DNA of 12,362 nucleotides from CAZBWP01 sp964630265 (GCA_964630265.1 CAZVRW010000083.1:1-12362), one strand, 5' to 3'; counted from the stretch's first letter, positions 1-6,031 are shown. Numbers and translations: made by a program. Notes: generated from the letters alone by a model not told the origin.

Positions 1-2
1 GC

Positions 3-44
3 TGGTCCATGGCCGCCGCGGAGCCGATCCGGATCGGCGCCTGA
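3..44 (+). CDS. Possible C-terminal tail of an upstream gene (partial)
   Basis: An open frame enters from the left edge and ends in TGA at 42-44, reading WSMAAAEPIRIGA before the stop. The stop is followed directly by a perfect 8-bp hairpin, the layout expected at the end of a plus-strand gene. Thirteen residues are too few to assign a family, and the frame could be open by chance in such G+C-rich DNA. No function is proposed. Confidence 0.25.
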   Translation, partial: WSMAAAEPIRIGA

Positions 45-63
45 CCGGCCGCTAGGCGGCCGG
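45..63. terminator. GC-rich hairpin, possible bidirectional terminator
   Basis: CCGGCCGC (45-52) pairs perfectly with GCGGCCGG (56-63) around a 3-nt TAG loop. It lies 42 nt beyond the gcrA stop on the minus strand and directly after the TGA of a possible plus-strand frame. It could therefore end converging transcripts from both sides. There is no T-tract on either side, so it is not a classical intrinsic terminator, and its role is inferred from position. Confidence 0.4.
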
Positions 64-105
64 TGGCGGGGCGCGGTTGGCGGGGGCGCGGCCCGCGCGG
101 ACCGG

Positions 106-495
106 CTAACCGCTCGACCGACGGCGCGGTGCGTCTTCGGCGATGGCGTCGGCACGGTCTCGCACCTTGACGTAGGCCTTGGCGCAATGGGAGGCGCAGT
201 AGGGCTTACCTTCGACGATGGGTTCGCCGCAGAAGTGAAAGTTCGGCTCGTTCGGTTCGCCGATTGGCCAACTGCACATGCCTGGCCGCAAGCGATCCAG
301 GCGCAAAACGTCCAATACCTCGATCTTTGCCTTGGGCGACGGCCGGCGCTGTTGCAGGCCCAGCCGGTGCACCTTGCCGATCACCGCGTTCTTGGTGATC
401 CCGAGCCGTCGTCCGATCTCGCTCGTCGACAGATCCTCATTCCACAACGCGATCAGCGCCGCGGTCCGTTCCGGGGTCCAGTCGTTCTGCTGCAT
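106..495 (-). CDS. gcrA: GcrA-family cell cycle regulator
   Basis: GcrA is an alphaproteobacterial transcription factor that binds sigma-70 RNA polymerase and activates promoters carrying CcrM-methylated GANTC sites, linking transcription to the cell cycle. The 129-aa product opens with the family signature: a W-T-P-E-R segment, then a helix-turn-helix at about residues 18-47 containing TKNAVIGKVHRLGL. The conserved C-terminal block (about 74-108) has CSWPIGEPNEPNFHFCG and PYCASHCAKAY, with cysteines 74, 89, 100 and 104 and His103. I chose the ATG at 495 because GAGGAG lies 7 nt upstream and the HTH begins right after it, as in the family. The frame extends upstream to an ATG at 618, but that 41-residue extension has no good ribosome site and no family resemblance. 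The linker is short compared with the Caulobacter protein (about 173 aa), so this could be a paralogue rather than the main GcrA. Confidence 0.93.
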   Translation of the reverse strand: MQQNDWTPERTAALIALWNEDLSTSEIGRRLGITKNAVIGKVHRLGLQQRRPSPKAKIEVLDVLRLDRLRPGMCSWPIGEPNEPNFHFCGEPIVEGKPYCASHCAKAYVKVRDRADAIAEDAPRRRSSG

Positions 496-858
496 GGTCT
501 CGCTCCTCGGCACAGGCTGTGTGCTCGCGACGACTACCTGTTGTGCCGTATCGAGCACAACTTCGTCATATGCGGTGTCGAGACCATATCCACGATCTGT
601 TTCGAGCGAAAGCACCATATATGCTGCCTACACTATATCTTGTGCATAACTTTCTCAGCCTAACAAATAGAAGGGCTTGAGGCTCGCTACGGGGGCACCC
701 TGCCGCCAGCCGCCGCGAGACCGCCCGAGGTCCCCGCAGATGGGCGCGCAAGGCCGTTGCGAAACATTGGTTTCAAGAGAATGGGGCGGTTTCGTGGCAC
801 GCCGTTGGCGCGCCCGTTCTGACATGGGTGCGACGACGCCCGGTGGCAGCAGCGGTCG
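496..858. other. Intergenic leader of gcrA, with an A+T-rich island
   Basis: This 363-nt gap separates the CoA-transferase-like gene from gcrA. The part nearest gcrA, about 560-670, is markedly A+T-rich for this genome and contains the palindrome CATATATG (616-623) and CATATG near 568. It is the natural place for the gcrA promoter, yet no convincing -35/-10 pair with normal spacing could be fixed on the minus strand. A TATAGT hexamer occurs at 637-632 without a good -35. No GANTC site is seen. The rest (about 680-858) is plain G+C-rich DNA with nothing recognised. Confidence 0.5.
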
Positions 859-2139
859 CTACAAGGCGCGCCGCCGGTCCGCCCAGGCAGCGGCGAGGTC
901 GTCCCGGAACGCCGGTGCGGCAATGGCGATGAGGGCGTGGGCGCGGGCGTCGATATCGAGGGCGCGGAGATCGGCGACGCCGTGCTCCGTGGCGACGAGT
1001 TGCATGTCGGTTCGGGCGACACTCACCACGGTGCCGGGCGCCAGGGCAGGCACGATGCGGGAGATGCTGCCGGCGCGAGCGGTCGCCGGCAGCGCCACGA
1101 CGGCGAAGCCTCCCGCCGACAGGCGGGCGCCGCGCATGAAATCCGAGAGTCCGCCGGCGCTGCTGATCTGCCGCCCGTTGATCATCTCGGCGTTGGCCTG
1201 ACCGAACAGGTCGACCTCGATCACCGCGTTGACGGCGACGAAGCGGTCGATGGCGCCAAGCCGCACCACGTCATGGGTGCGGCCGACGGGCGCGAATCGG
1301 ACGCGGGAATCCTCGTTACAGAACCGGTGCAAGGCGGGGCCGCCCCAGGCGATGCCGGCGGTGATCGCTCCCTCCGCGTCGGCAATGGCGCCGTCTTCGG
1401 CCAGTCGCCGCACCGGTTCGGTGATCGCGCCGGCGTGGATCCGCAGCTCACGCTTGCCGGCGAGGGCAGCCAGCACGCTTTGAACGCCGCCGATGCCGAC
1501 CTCGACGGTGGCGCCGTCGGCGATGCGATCGGCGAGGTGCCCGCCGATCATCTGGAAGACTGGATCCGGCGCGGCGTCGGCGCCGGCGATCAGCCCTGGC
1601 GTCTCGATCACGTAGTCCAGGTCGTCATAGGCGACGTCGACGAGGCAACGAGTTCGCGGCATCGCCGGGTTGATGTGGGCGATGATGCGTTGGGTGCGGT
1701 CGAGGACCGCCGGCGTGAAGTCGCAGGCGACACCGAAGCCGCACCGACCGTTCGTGTCGGGCGGCGACAGGTGAAGCAAGGCCACGTCGATCGTCGCGAG
1801 GGTGCGGAGATACTGGTAGATGGTGAAATAGCTGAGGGACAGATAGTCGACCCGTCCCGCTTCGAACGAACGCCGTTGCGCTGGCGTCGGGAAGAACGCC
1901 GTTGCCCGCGCCTCCGGATGCAGCCCGGCGTAGTCGACGTCATTGAAGCCGGGCAGCCAGACACCGATGAAGCGGACGCCAGCCGCGGCCTCGGGCGCGG
2001 CGGCGAGGGCGGCGGTGATCACCTCGGACTCACCGGCGGCGCCGGGAGCATAAACCGTCATTCCGGGGCGCAGGAGCCCCGGCAGGTCGGCGGCGGCGAG
2101 GGGTGTTGGCATGGCGGGTCGATCCGGCTGTGACGGCAC
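859..2139 (-). CDS. Acetyl-CoA hydrolase/CoA-transferase family protein lacking the usual catalytic Glu
   Basis: Family members (4-hydroxybutyrate CoA-transferase, Cat1, Ach1) move or hydrolyse the CoA of short acyl-CoAs in the cytoplasm through a glutamyl-CoA thioester. The 426-aa product has the usual length and landmarks: SPPDTNGRCGFG (125-136), VGIGGVQSVL (214-223), NAVIEVDLFGQANAEMINGR (304-323), SAGGLSDFMRGA (327-338), TEHGVADL (384-391) and a C-terminal RAHALIAIAAPAFRDDL. The region that usually reads I-H-T-E-M-F-S-D here reads IHAGAITE (234-241), placing Gly237 where the catalytic Glu is expected. Classical transferase chemistry is therefore doubtful and the substrate unknown. Translation probably starts at GTG 2139, with only weak Shine-Dalgarno character; an ATG nine codons later is possible. 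A 5-bp stem (2143-2147 with 2155-2159) sits just upstream of the start. The gene begins 69 nt after the sugar transferase on the same strand and may share its transcript. Confidence 0.85.
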   Translation of the reverse strand: MPSQPDRPAMPTPLAAADLPGLLRPGMTVYAPGAAGESEVITAALAAAPEAAAGVRFIGVWLPGFNDVDYAGLHPEARATAFFPTPAQRRSFEAGRVDYLSLSYFTIYQYLRTLATIDVALLHLSPPDTNGRCGFGVACDFTPAVLDRTQRIIAHINPAMPRTRCLVDVAYDDLDYVIETPGLIAGADAAPDPVFQMIGGHLADRIADGATVEVGIGGVQSVLAALAGKRELRIHAGAITEPVRRLAEDGAIADAEGAITAGIAWGGPALHRFCNEDSRVRFAPVGRTHDVVRLGAIDRFVAVNAVIEVDLFGQANAEMINGRQISSAGGLSDFMRGARLSAGGFAVVALPATARAGSISRIVPALAPGTVVSVARTDMQLVATEHGVADLRALDIDARAHALIAIAAPAFRDDLAAAWADRRRAL

Positions 2140-2208
2140 GTCCCGAGAGACTACCTCGGCCGCGCCACCCGGATCACCGCAAAACCGACGGCTCGAGATG
2201 CTGCCGCG

Positions 2209-3591
2209 TCAACGGGCGCCGTGCGGGACGATGATCACCCGGATCGTTTGCAGCATGATGACGATGTCCCGAAGGACGCTGTAGTACTTGATGTAGTACA
2301 GGTCGAACTGGAGCTTCTGCCAAGCGTCCTCTATGGAGGCGCCGTAGGGGTAGTTGACCTGGGCCCAGCCGGTGATGCCGGGTTTCACCCGATGCCGCAC
2401 CTCGTAATAGGGAATGATCTGGCATAGCTGGTCGACGAAGTAGGGCCGCTCGGGACGCGGACCCACGAAGCTCATGTCGCCGCGAAGGACGTTGAGAAGC
2501 TGCGGGATCTCGTCGATTCGGGTCTTCCGGATGAAGGCCCCCACCGCGGTCACGCGGCTGTCGTTGCGCATCGCCCACTGCGGTCCGTTCTGCTCGGCGT
2601 CGACGCGCATGCTGCGGAACTTGGTGAGCAGGAACGTCCGGCCGCGGAAGCCGACTCGATCCTGCCGATAGAAGACGGGCCCCGCACTCTCCAGCCGAAT
2701 GGCGATCGCCGTGGCTCCGAGCAGCGGCAGCAGAAGGATCAGCAGCACGGCGCTGGCGGCGATGTCGACGCCGCGCTTCAGGCTCTGCTGAAAGCGGCCG
2801 CCCGGAAAGCCGTCGGAGAACACGAACCAGTCCGGCCGCAGCGCAGCCAGGTCGACGCGCCCGGTCTCGCGTTCACAGAAGGTCTGGTAGTCGCTGATGC
2901 TGATGCCCGCGAGCCGGCAGTCGATTAGGGACTTGGTCGGCAGACGCCCCCGACGCTCCTCAATGGCGACGACGATCTCGTCGATCTCCTTCTCGGCGAC
3001 GAAGTCGGCCAGGGAGTTGACGTGCGCGACGACGCGGTCGGGCGAGACCTTCGGCGCCTCGCCGGTAATGTCAACGAATGCGGCGGTGGCGAAGCGGGCG
3101 GCGCTTTCCCGTTCCAGCGCCTCGATGCGTGCCGCCTGCTCGCCGCTGCCGATCACCAGGATGCGGCGACGCATGATGACGTTGAGCGGGATCAGGCGAA
3201 AGATCCAGCGCGAGACCAGCAGGCCGGCGAAGCCGAGCGGCAAGCTGACCGCCATGACGCTGCGCCAGATGCCGATGGAGGGGAAGACGTAGAAGATCAC
3301 CGAGAGGACGACGAAGCCAATAACGAACGTCGCCGCCAATCGGATCAGCGTCTGCGGGAAGTCAGGGACGTATTCGGCGTGATAGAGCCCGACCGCATAC
3401 TTGGTGATGGTGAGGACACCGACAAAGACGGCGGCCTCCGGCAACAAACCATTGAGGGTCAACGACGGCTGGAGTTTGCCGAGGCTGCCGATGATGACGC
3501 CGAGGTAGAGGGCTGCGAGCAGGATCAGCGCCTCGATGACCCCGAGGATCAGAAACGGCGACAACAGATGCAGTTTGAAGACGTTTCGCAT
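2209..3591 (-). CDS. Polyprenyl-phosphate sugar-1-phosphate transferase (priming glycosyltransferase, EpsB/WcaJ type)
   Basis: This integral membrane enzyme starts polysaccharide repeat units by transferring a sugar-1-phosphate from a UDP-sugar to undecaprenyl phosphate at the inner membrane. The 460-aa product has the two-part family layout. The N-terminal half carries hydrophobic segments near 10-34, 50-68, 84-102 and 110-130, followed by a Rossmann-like part beginning RRILVIGSG (142-150). Then comes a membrane helix at about 275-298 and the catalytic domain: KFRSMR (324-329), the Asp-Glu pair D360-E361 in TRIDEIPQLLNVLRGDMSF, FVGPRPERP (375-383) and PGITGWAQVNYPYG (404-417). The N-terminus (MRNVFK..LLILGVIEALILLAALYLG style) recalls the subfamily often found beside exosortase/PEP-CTERM loci. 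That subfamily placement is from memory, and no exosortase gene lies in this window. ATG 3591 is the first start; AGGA lies about 10 nt upstream. A GGTGC/GCACC hairpin (3614-3628) lies in the leader. Confidence 0.92.
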   Translation of the reverse strand: MRNVFKLHLLSPFLILGVIEALILLAALYLGVIIGSLGKLQPSLTLNGLLPEAAVFVGVLTITKYAVGLYHAEYVPDFPQTLIRLAATFVIGFVVLSVIFYVFPSIGIWRSVMAVSLPLGFAGLLVSRWIFRLIPLNVIMRRRILVIGSGEQAARIEALERESAARFATAAFVDITGEAPKVSPDRVVAHVNSLADFVAEKEIDEIVVAIEERRGRLPTKSLIDCRLAGISISDYQTFCERETGRVDLAALRPDWFVFSDGFPGGRFQQSLKRGVDIAASAVLLILLLPLLGATAIAIRLESAGPVFYRQDRVGFRGRTFLLTKFRSMRVDAEQNGPQWAMRNDSRVTAVGAFIRKTRIDEIPQLLNVLRGDMSFVGPRPERPYFVDQLCQIIPYYEVRHRVKPGITGWAQVNYPYGASIEDAWQKLQFDLYYIKYYSVLRDIVIMLQTIRVIIVPHGAR

Positions 3592-3946
3592 ACGGCAGCA
3601 ATCCTAGGGTCGCGGTGCGACTGGCACCACCCGGCTCCCATCGCCAACGGGTGCCGAGAACCAGAATGGGGGGCGGTACGCCGACGCGGACAGGGGGCCA
3701 GCGTGCCACGGCATGGTTAAGCGAGCCTTACGACGCAGCGGCCGTCGCCAGATCCGATGGAGTGGGAGGCTGACATCCGGCAGCGCCGCAGCGATGGGAC
3801 GGAGAGGCCGGGACAACGGCTGTTCGCCATGTCTGATAAGCGCATCGGTCGTAATTCCCGTAAAGAACGAGCGGGCCAAAATCCGCCGTTGACGGACCGG
3901 CGGCCTTTGCCGATCGATCAATTGGAAACGCCTGCCAAGAGCCCTC

Positions 3947-3998
3947 TAGTGGTTCGATGCTGACGGATGAGTCCCATCCGTCCGCTGAATCGAACCGC
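3947..3998. repeat. Tandem hairpin element, copy 1
   Basis: GGTTCGAT (3951-3958) pairs with ATCGAACC (3989-3996), and GACGGATG (3962-3969) pairs with CATCCGTC (3975-3982) around a 5-nt AGTCC loop. Two GC pairs (3959-3960 with 3984-3985) bridge the stems, leaving a TGA bulge. The element opens with TAGTGGTTCGA, nearly identical to the opening of copy 2. GANTC methylation sites fall at the stem-loop junction (3969-3973) and at 3987-3991. Its plan resembles REP-like palindromic intergenic repeats, but I cannot see the rest of the genome. Confidence 0.65.
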
Positions 3999-4009
3999 CA
4001 GATCAATAG

Positions 4010-4067
4010 CTTAGTGGATCGACCCATCTGACGCTTGGGCATCAAGCGTCAGATCCGATCCACTAGG
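4010..4067. repeat. Tandem hairpin element, copy 2 (near-perfect long inverted repeat)
   Basis: TAGTGGATCG (4012-4021) pairs perfectly with CGATCCACTA (4056-4065), and ATCTGACGCTTG (4026-4037) pairs perfectly with CAAGCGTCAGAT (4043-4054) around a 5-nt GGCAT loop. That gives 22 Watson-Crick pairs interrupted only by a 4-by-1 internal loop; 4010-4011 with 4066-4067 may add two more. There is no T-tract after it in either direction, so it is not a typical terminator. With copy 1, only 11 nt away, it forms a pair sharing the same opening and the same TGACG inner stem start. Confidence 0.75.
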
Positions 4068-4552
4068 TGCGGAAGCCGACCGCAGAGGCACGGCGCGCCA
4101 TGCCCGACCGACACGAGTATAATGGCGGGGGTCGATCCATGGAATGATGGCAATCACAGGTCATTGTCGGTCTCCTGAGCTCCCGCTCTCACCCTTACCG
4201 TCCACTCCCCGGCGGCCACTGGCACGTTCGCCTTGGGCCAAGCTTTGCTTCGGACCACGCCGGGCGCGTGTGATTGATGCCGCAAAATGACCGCCCCGCG
4301 CATGATTTTCAAGCGGTCTCGTTACCGGAGAGAAAGACAATTGCGCGAAGGACGGCGGCGATCCGCCAGCCGGTGCCGTTACGGATGTTCGGACCGGCGC
4401 GCCCGGTGCTGACGCGCGCGGTGCTGTCGTTGAAAGCCAAAAAGCCAATACGTCGGCGGCGTCAAGCTGATCGGTCACGCGGCCGACGGCCTTCGCAGCA
4501 ATGGCCACAAAGTTGCAGCAGAAGTTTCACGGTAGTTTCGCGGAAGTCCCAC

Positions 4553-4570
4553 GACTCTAGCCCATATAGG
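4553..4570 (+). promoter_or_regulatory. Possible GANTC-bearing promoter for the small membrane-protein gene
   Basis: TATAGG (4565-4570) could serve as a -10 element for the gene starting at 4679, and the GANTC site GACTC (4553-4557) would sit in its -35/-10 spacer. GcrA-dependent promoters are known to carry a GANTC site in that zone, and a gcrA gene is present in this window. No good -35 hexamer was found at the expected distance, which is tolerated at GcrA-type promoters but weakens the call. This is inference from position only. Confidence 0.3.
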
Positions 4571-4608
4571 GGTTTCGGCTCGGAGGGATTTTTGCCAAAC
4601 TTTGGTTT

Positions 4609-4649
4609 CCTTCGGATCGCCCTGCTTCGCGGGGCATCAGATCCGAAGG
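4609..4649 (+). promoter_or_regulatory. Long hairpin in the leader of the small membrane-protein gene
   Basis: CCTTCGGATC (4609-4618) pairs perfectly with GATCCGAAGG (4640-4649). Inside it GCCCTGC (4619-4625) pairs with GCGGGGC (4629-4635, one G-T wobble) around a TTC loop, leaving an ATCA bulge. The 17-bp stem ends 29 nt before the ATG, leaving the ribosome site free, and has no T-tract. A palindrome CCAAACTTTGG (4595-4605) lies just before it. It could be an mRNA-stabilising or regulatory leader structure or a protein-binding site; its role is unknown. Confidence 0.6.
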
Positions 4650-4678
4650 TGTGCGTTCAACACTCAGGGAGTATCCGC

Positions 4679-4888
4679 ATGACTCCGTCACAAGTCGTTG
4701 CGGAGGAAGGTGCTTTTCCGCAACCGCATGGTGACCCATCACGACAAACCGGGGCATCTGACACTGTTGTTCACAACTGGCGCGGAAAAGTGGCTGTTCT
4801 CGCCTTGTTTTTGATCAGTGCCGCAGGTTACACACTGGCGGCGGTGGTCATCGACACGATGACCAAGGGCGGATCCACGCTCTTCTAA
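4679..4888 (+). CDS. Small single-pass membrane protein, function unknown
   Basis: The frame encodes 69 residues. The ATG at 4679 is preceded by an excellent ribosome site, AGGGAG with 7 nt spacing, the main reason for choosing this start over frames opening further upstream. Residues 1-36 are polar and probably disordered (PQPHGDPSRQTGASD), followed by W34-R35-G-K as a positive flank. A single hydrophobic segment at about 38-59 (VAVLALFLISAAGYTLAAVVI) leads to a short polar tail ending TKGGSTLF. This predicts a one-pass inner-membrane protein. I do not recognise the family. It stands alone, with a long structured leader upstream and a 335-nt gap downstream. The strong ribosome site and clean topology argue that it is real; homologues would be needed to prove it. 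Confidence 0.65.
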   Translation: MTPSQVVAEEGAFPQPHGDPSRQTGASDTVVHNWRGKVAVLALFLISAAGYTLAAVVIDTMTKGGSTLF

Positions 4889-5223
4889 CATTCAGAAGAC
4901 TTTAAACAACCTACAGGTGTCGGGGGGCCCGGGATCATCATCGTCCCGCCGACCGGGTCCGGGCGATGCACCAGCGCATCGCGCCGGCCCCGCTCGCCCG
5001 GAGCAGGCCAACGCCCCTGACGCCACCTGCGCTGGTGCCGGGCTATCGCGCGTCCCGGTTCCGGCCAGCGGCCCTGACCGCCGATGCATCGTCCCCTTCA
5101 TGATGGGCGTGCGTTGCGGCATTCGCTGTTCGCCATCGCTGCCGAAATGGGATAGCCTTCGAGCGACGACGGCGGGACCTTGCACGGGGTCGCGCGACAT
5201 GATCAAACTGCTGGAGGGGGACT
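4889..5223. other. Intergenic region before the PEBP-like gene
   Basis: This 335-nt G+C-rich gap shows no gene. It contains a small perfect hairpin, GCGATGC (4963-4969) with GCATCGC (4976-4982) and a 6-nt loop, and GC blocks near 4922-4960 that could fold and end the small-gene transcript, though without a T-tract. The only clear signal is the ribosome site GGAGGGGG directly before 5224. No promoter could be fixed with confidence. Confidence 0.45.
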
Positions 5224-5862
5224 ATGCCAGAGACCTTTTCCGTTTCCATTGACGCCTGGGCCGATGGCGCGCCCATCCCCGGAGAATTCGCCTTCTGCGT
5301 GCCGGCGGCCGAAGGTCGCGTGACCATGGGCGCGAACCGAAGCCCGGCGATCCGCTGGTTGGGTGCGCCCGGCGACACGCGGTCTTTCGCCATCCTCTGC
5401 GTCGATCCGGACGTGCCATCGAAGGTCGACGACGTCAATCAGGAGGGCCAGACCATCCCTGCCGACCTGCCGCGCGTCGACTTCTATCACTGGGTGCTCG
5501 TCGATATTCCGGCGACGACAACCTCGATCCCCACCGGGGCCGACTCCGATGGCGTGACGGCGGGAGGAAAGCCGCCGGGACCGACGCCGCATGGTGTCCG
5601 CGGCATCAACACCTACACCGACTTCCTTGGCGACAACGAAGCCATGGCGGGCGACTATGGCGGCTATGACGGGCCGTGTCCGCCCTGGAACGACGAGATC
5701 ATCCACCACTACCACTTCACGGTCTACGCGCTTGACGTGGACAGCCTGCAACTGCCCGACCGCTTCGGCGGCAGCGAGGCCGTTGAGGCCATGCAGGGAC
5801 ACATCTTGGCGCAGGCCACGTGGACCGGCACATACACGCTGAACCGCGATCTGATGACGTGA
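5224..5862 (+). CDS. YbhB/YbcL-type phosphatidylethanolamine-binding (PEBP) family protein
   Basis: PEBP proteins are small globular proteins with an anion/ligand pocket; bacterial YbhB-type members are mostly of unknown cellular role. The 212-aa product shows the family motifs: SPAIRWLGAPGDTRSFAILCVDPDVP (starting near residue 40, with the D-P-D of the pocket at 61-63), DFYHWVLVDIP (86-96), YDGPCPPWND (148-157, the G-P-C-P-P loop) and YHFTVYALD (163-171). It lacks a signal peptide, suggesting a cytoplasmic location. It is about 50 residues longer than E. coli YbhB. The extra length lies mainly between the D-P-D and Y-H-W motifs (64-85) and before the G-P-C-P-P loop (104-146), and is rich in Gly and acidic residues. 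The ATG at 5224 has GGAGG 6 nt upstream. The gene appears to be a single transcription unit; the next gene has its own promoter. Confidence 0.92.
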   Translation: MPETFSVSIDAWADGAPIPGEFAFCVPAAEGRVTMGANRSPAIRWLGAPGDTRSFAILCVDPDVPSKVDDVNQEGQTIPADLPRVDFYHWVLVDIPATTTSIPTGADSDGVTAGGKPPGPTPHGVRGINTYTDFLGDNEAMAGDYGGYDGPCPPWNDEIIHHYHFTVYALDVDSLQLPDRFGGSEAVEAMQGHILAQATWTGTYTLNRDLMT

Positions 5863-5904
5863 GTCAAGGGCTCGGGGGCCGGCAGCCGCGGCGGTGGCCA
5901 GCAC

Positions 5905-5932
5905 CTTGATTAGGGCGTCGGTCGGATTAAAT
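5905..5932 (+). promoter_or_regulatory. Candidate RpoH-type heat-shock promoter of hsp20
   Basis: CTTGAT (5905-5910) and TTAAAT (5927-5932) are separated by 16 nt. The CTTG core of the -35 is characteristic of alphaproteobacterial RpoH promoters, while the -10 match is only fair. A start near 5939 would give a leader of about 90 nt, the right size for a ROSE thermometer. The distance and the gene downstream support the call more than the hexamers do. Confidence 0.45.
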
Positions 5933-5939
5933 CACTACA

Positions 5940-6031
5940 GTCGGTTGCCCAGTCCGGAACTGACAGCTTTCGGGGTCGATCGTTGATGGCCCCTCGGATC
6001 ACACATTGCTTGTCATGGAGGATGTGTCGTT
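5940..6031 (+). promoter_or_regulatory. ROSE-like RNA thermometer in the hsp20 leader
   Basis: ROSE elements block translation of small heat-shock genes at low temperature by pairing the Shine-Dalgarno with a U-U/C-G-C-U strand, melting on heating. Here ACACAT (6001-6006) pairs with ATGTGT (6022-6027). T6007 can wobble-pair with G6021, G6008 bulges, and CTT (6009-6011) pairs with GAG (6018-6020), burying the GGAGGA ribosome site (6017-6022). The TTGCT core with a bulged G is the hallmark of the class. A second stem, GGGG..CCCC with an ATC/GAT tip, covers about 5972-5993, and a third, CAGT/ACTG, lies at 5950-5962. The fold was derived by hand. Confidence 0.75.

Larger units (their letters stand above)
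3592..4678. other. Gene-poor region of about 1.1 kb with structured DNA
   Basis: No convincing gene lies between the divergent starts of the sugar transferase and the small membrane-protein gene. The frames open here have poor ribosome sites and no family resemblance. What can be seen is two tandem hairpins (3947-4067), a 10-mer CAGATCCGAT present both at 3749-3758 and inside the second hairpin (4050-4059), the hairpin leader of the small gene (4609-4649), and GANTC sites at 3969, 3987 and 4553. The sugar transferase promoter must lie near the left end but could not be fixed. Small RNA genes cannot be excluded. Confidence 0.5.

Noticed and set aside
795..809. Sigma-54-like GG-N10-GC motif (TGGCACG...TGGC)
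   Set aside because: It points along the plus strand, where no gene follows; the next gene is encoded on the minus strand.
937..2133. Plus-strand open frame of 398 codons
   Set aside because: It is the mirror frame of the CoA-transferase-like gene, with no recognisable motif and no ribosome site.
3757..3963. Plus-strand frame of 68 codons, including an internal ATG at 3830
   Set aside because: Neither start has a Shine-Dalgarno sequence, the composition is strongly basic, and its 3' end runs into the copy 1 hairpin.
3951..3996. GGTTCGAT and ATCGAACC resembling a tRNA T-arm
   Set aside because: No acceptor stem, anticodon arm or D-arm can be built around it; the pairing is explained by the hairpin element.
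3728..4045. Minus-strand frame of 105 codons reading through the tandem hairpins
   Set aside because: Its N-terminus is encoded by the hairpin repeats themselves and nothing resembles a known protein.
4161..4508. Minus-strand frame of 115 codons beginning MAIAAKAVGRV
   Set aside because: The first 30 residues look protein-like, but there is no ribosome site, the rest is low-complexity Arg/Ser/Gly-rich sequence, and no family is recognised. It could be a remnant.
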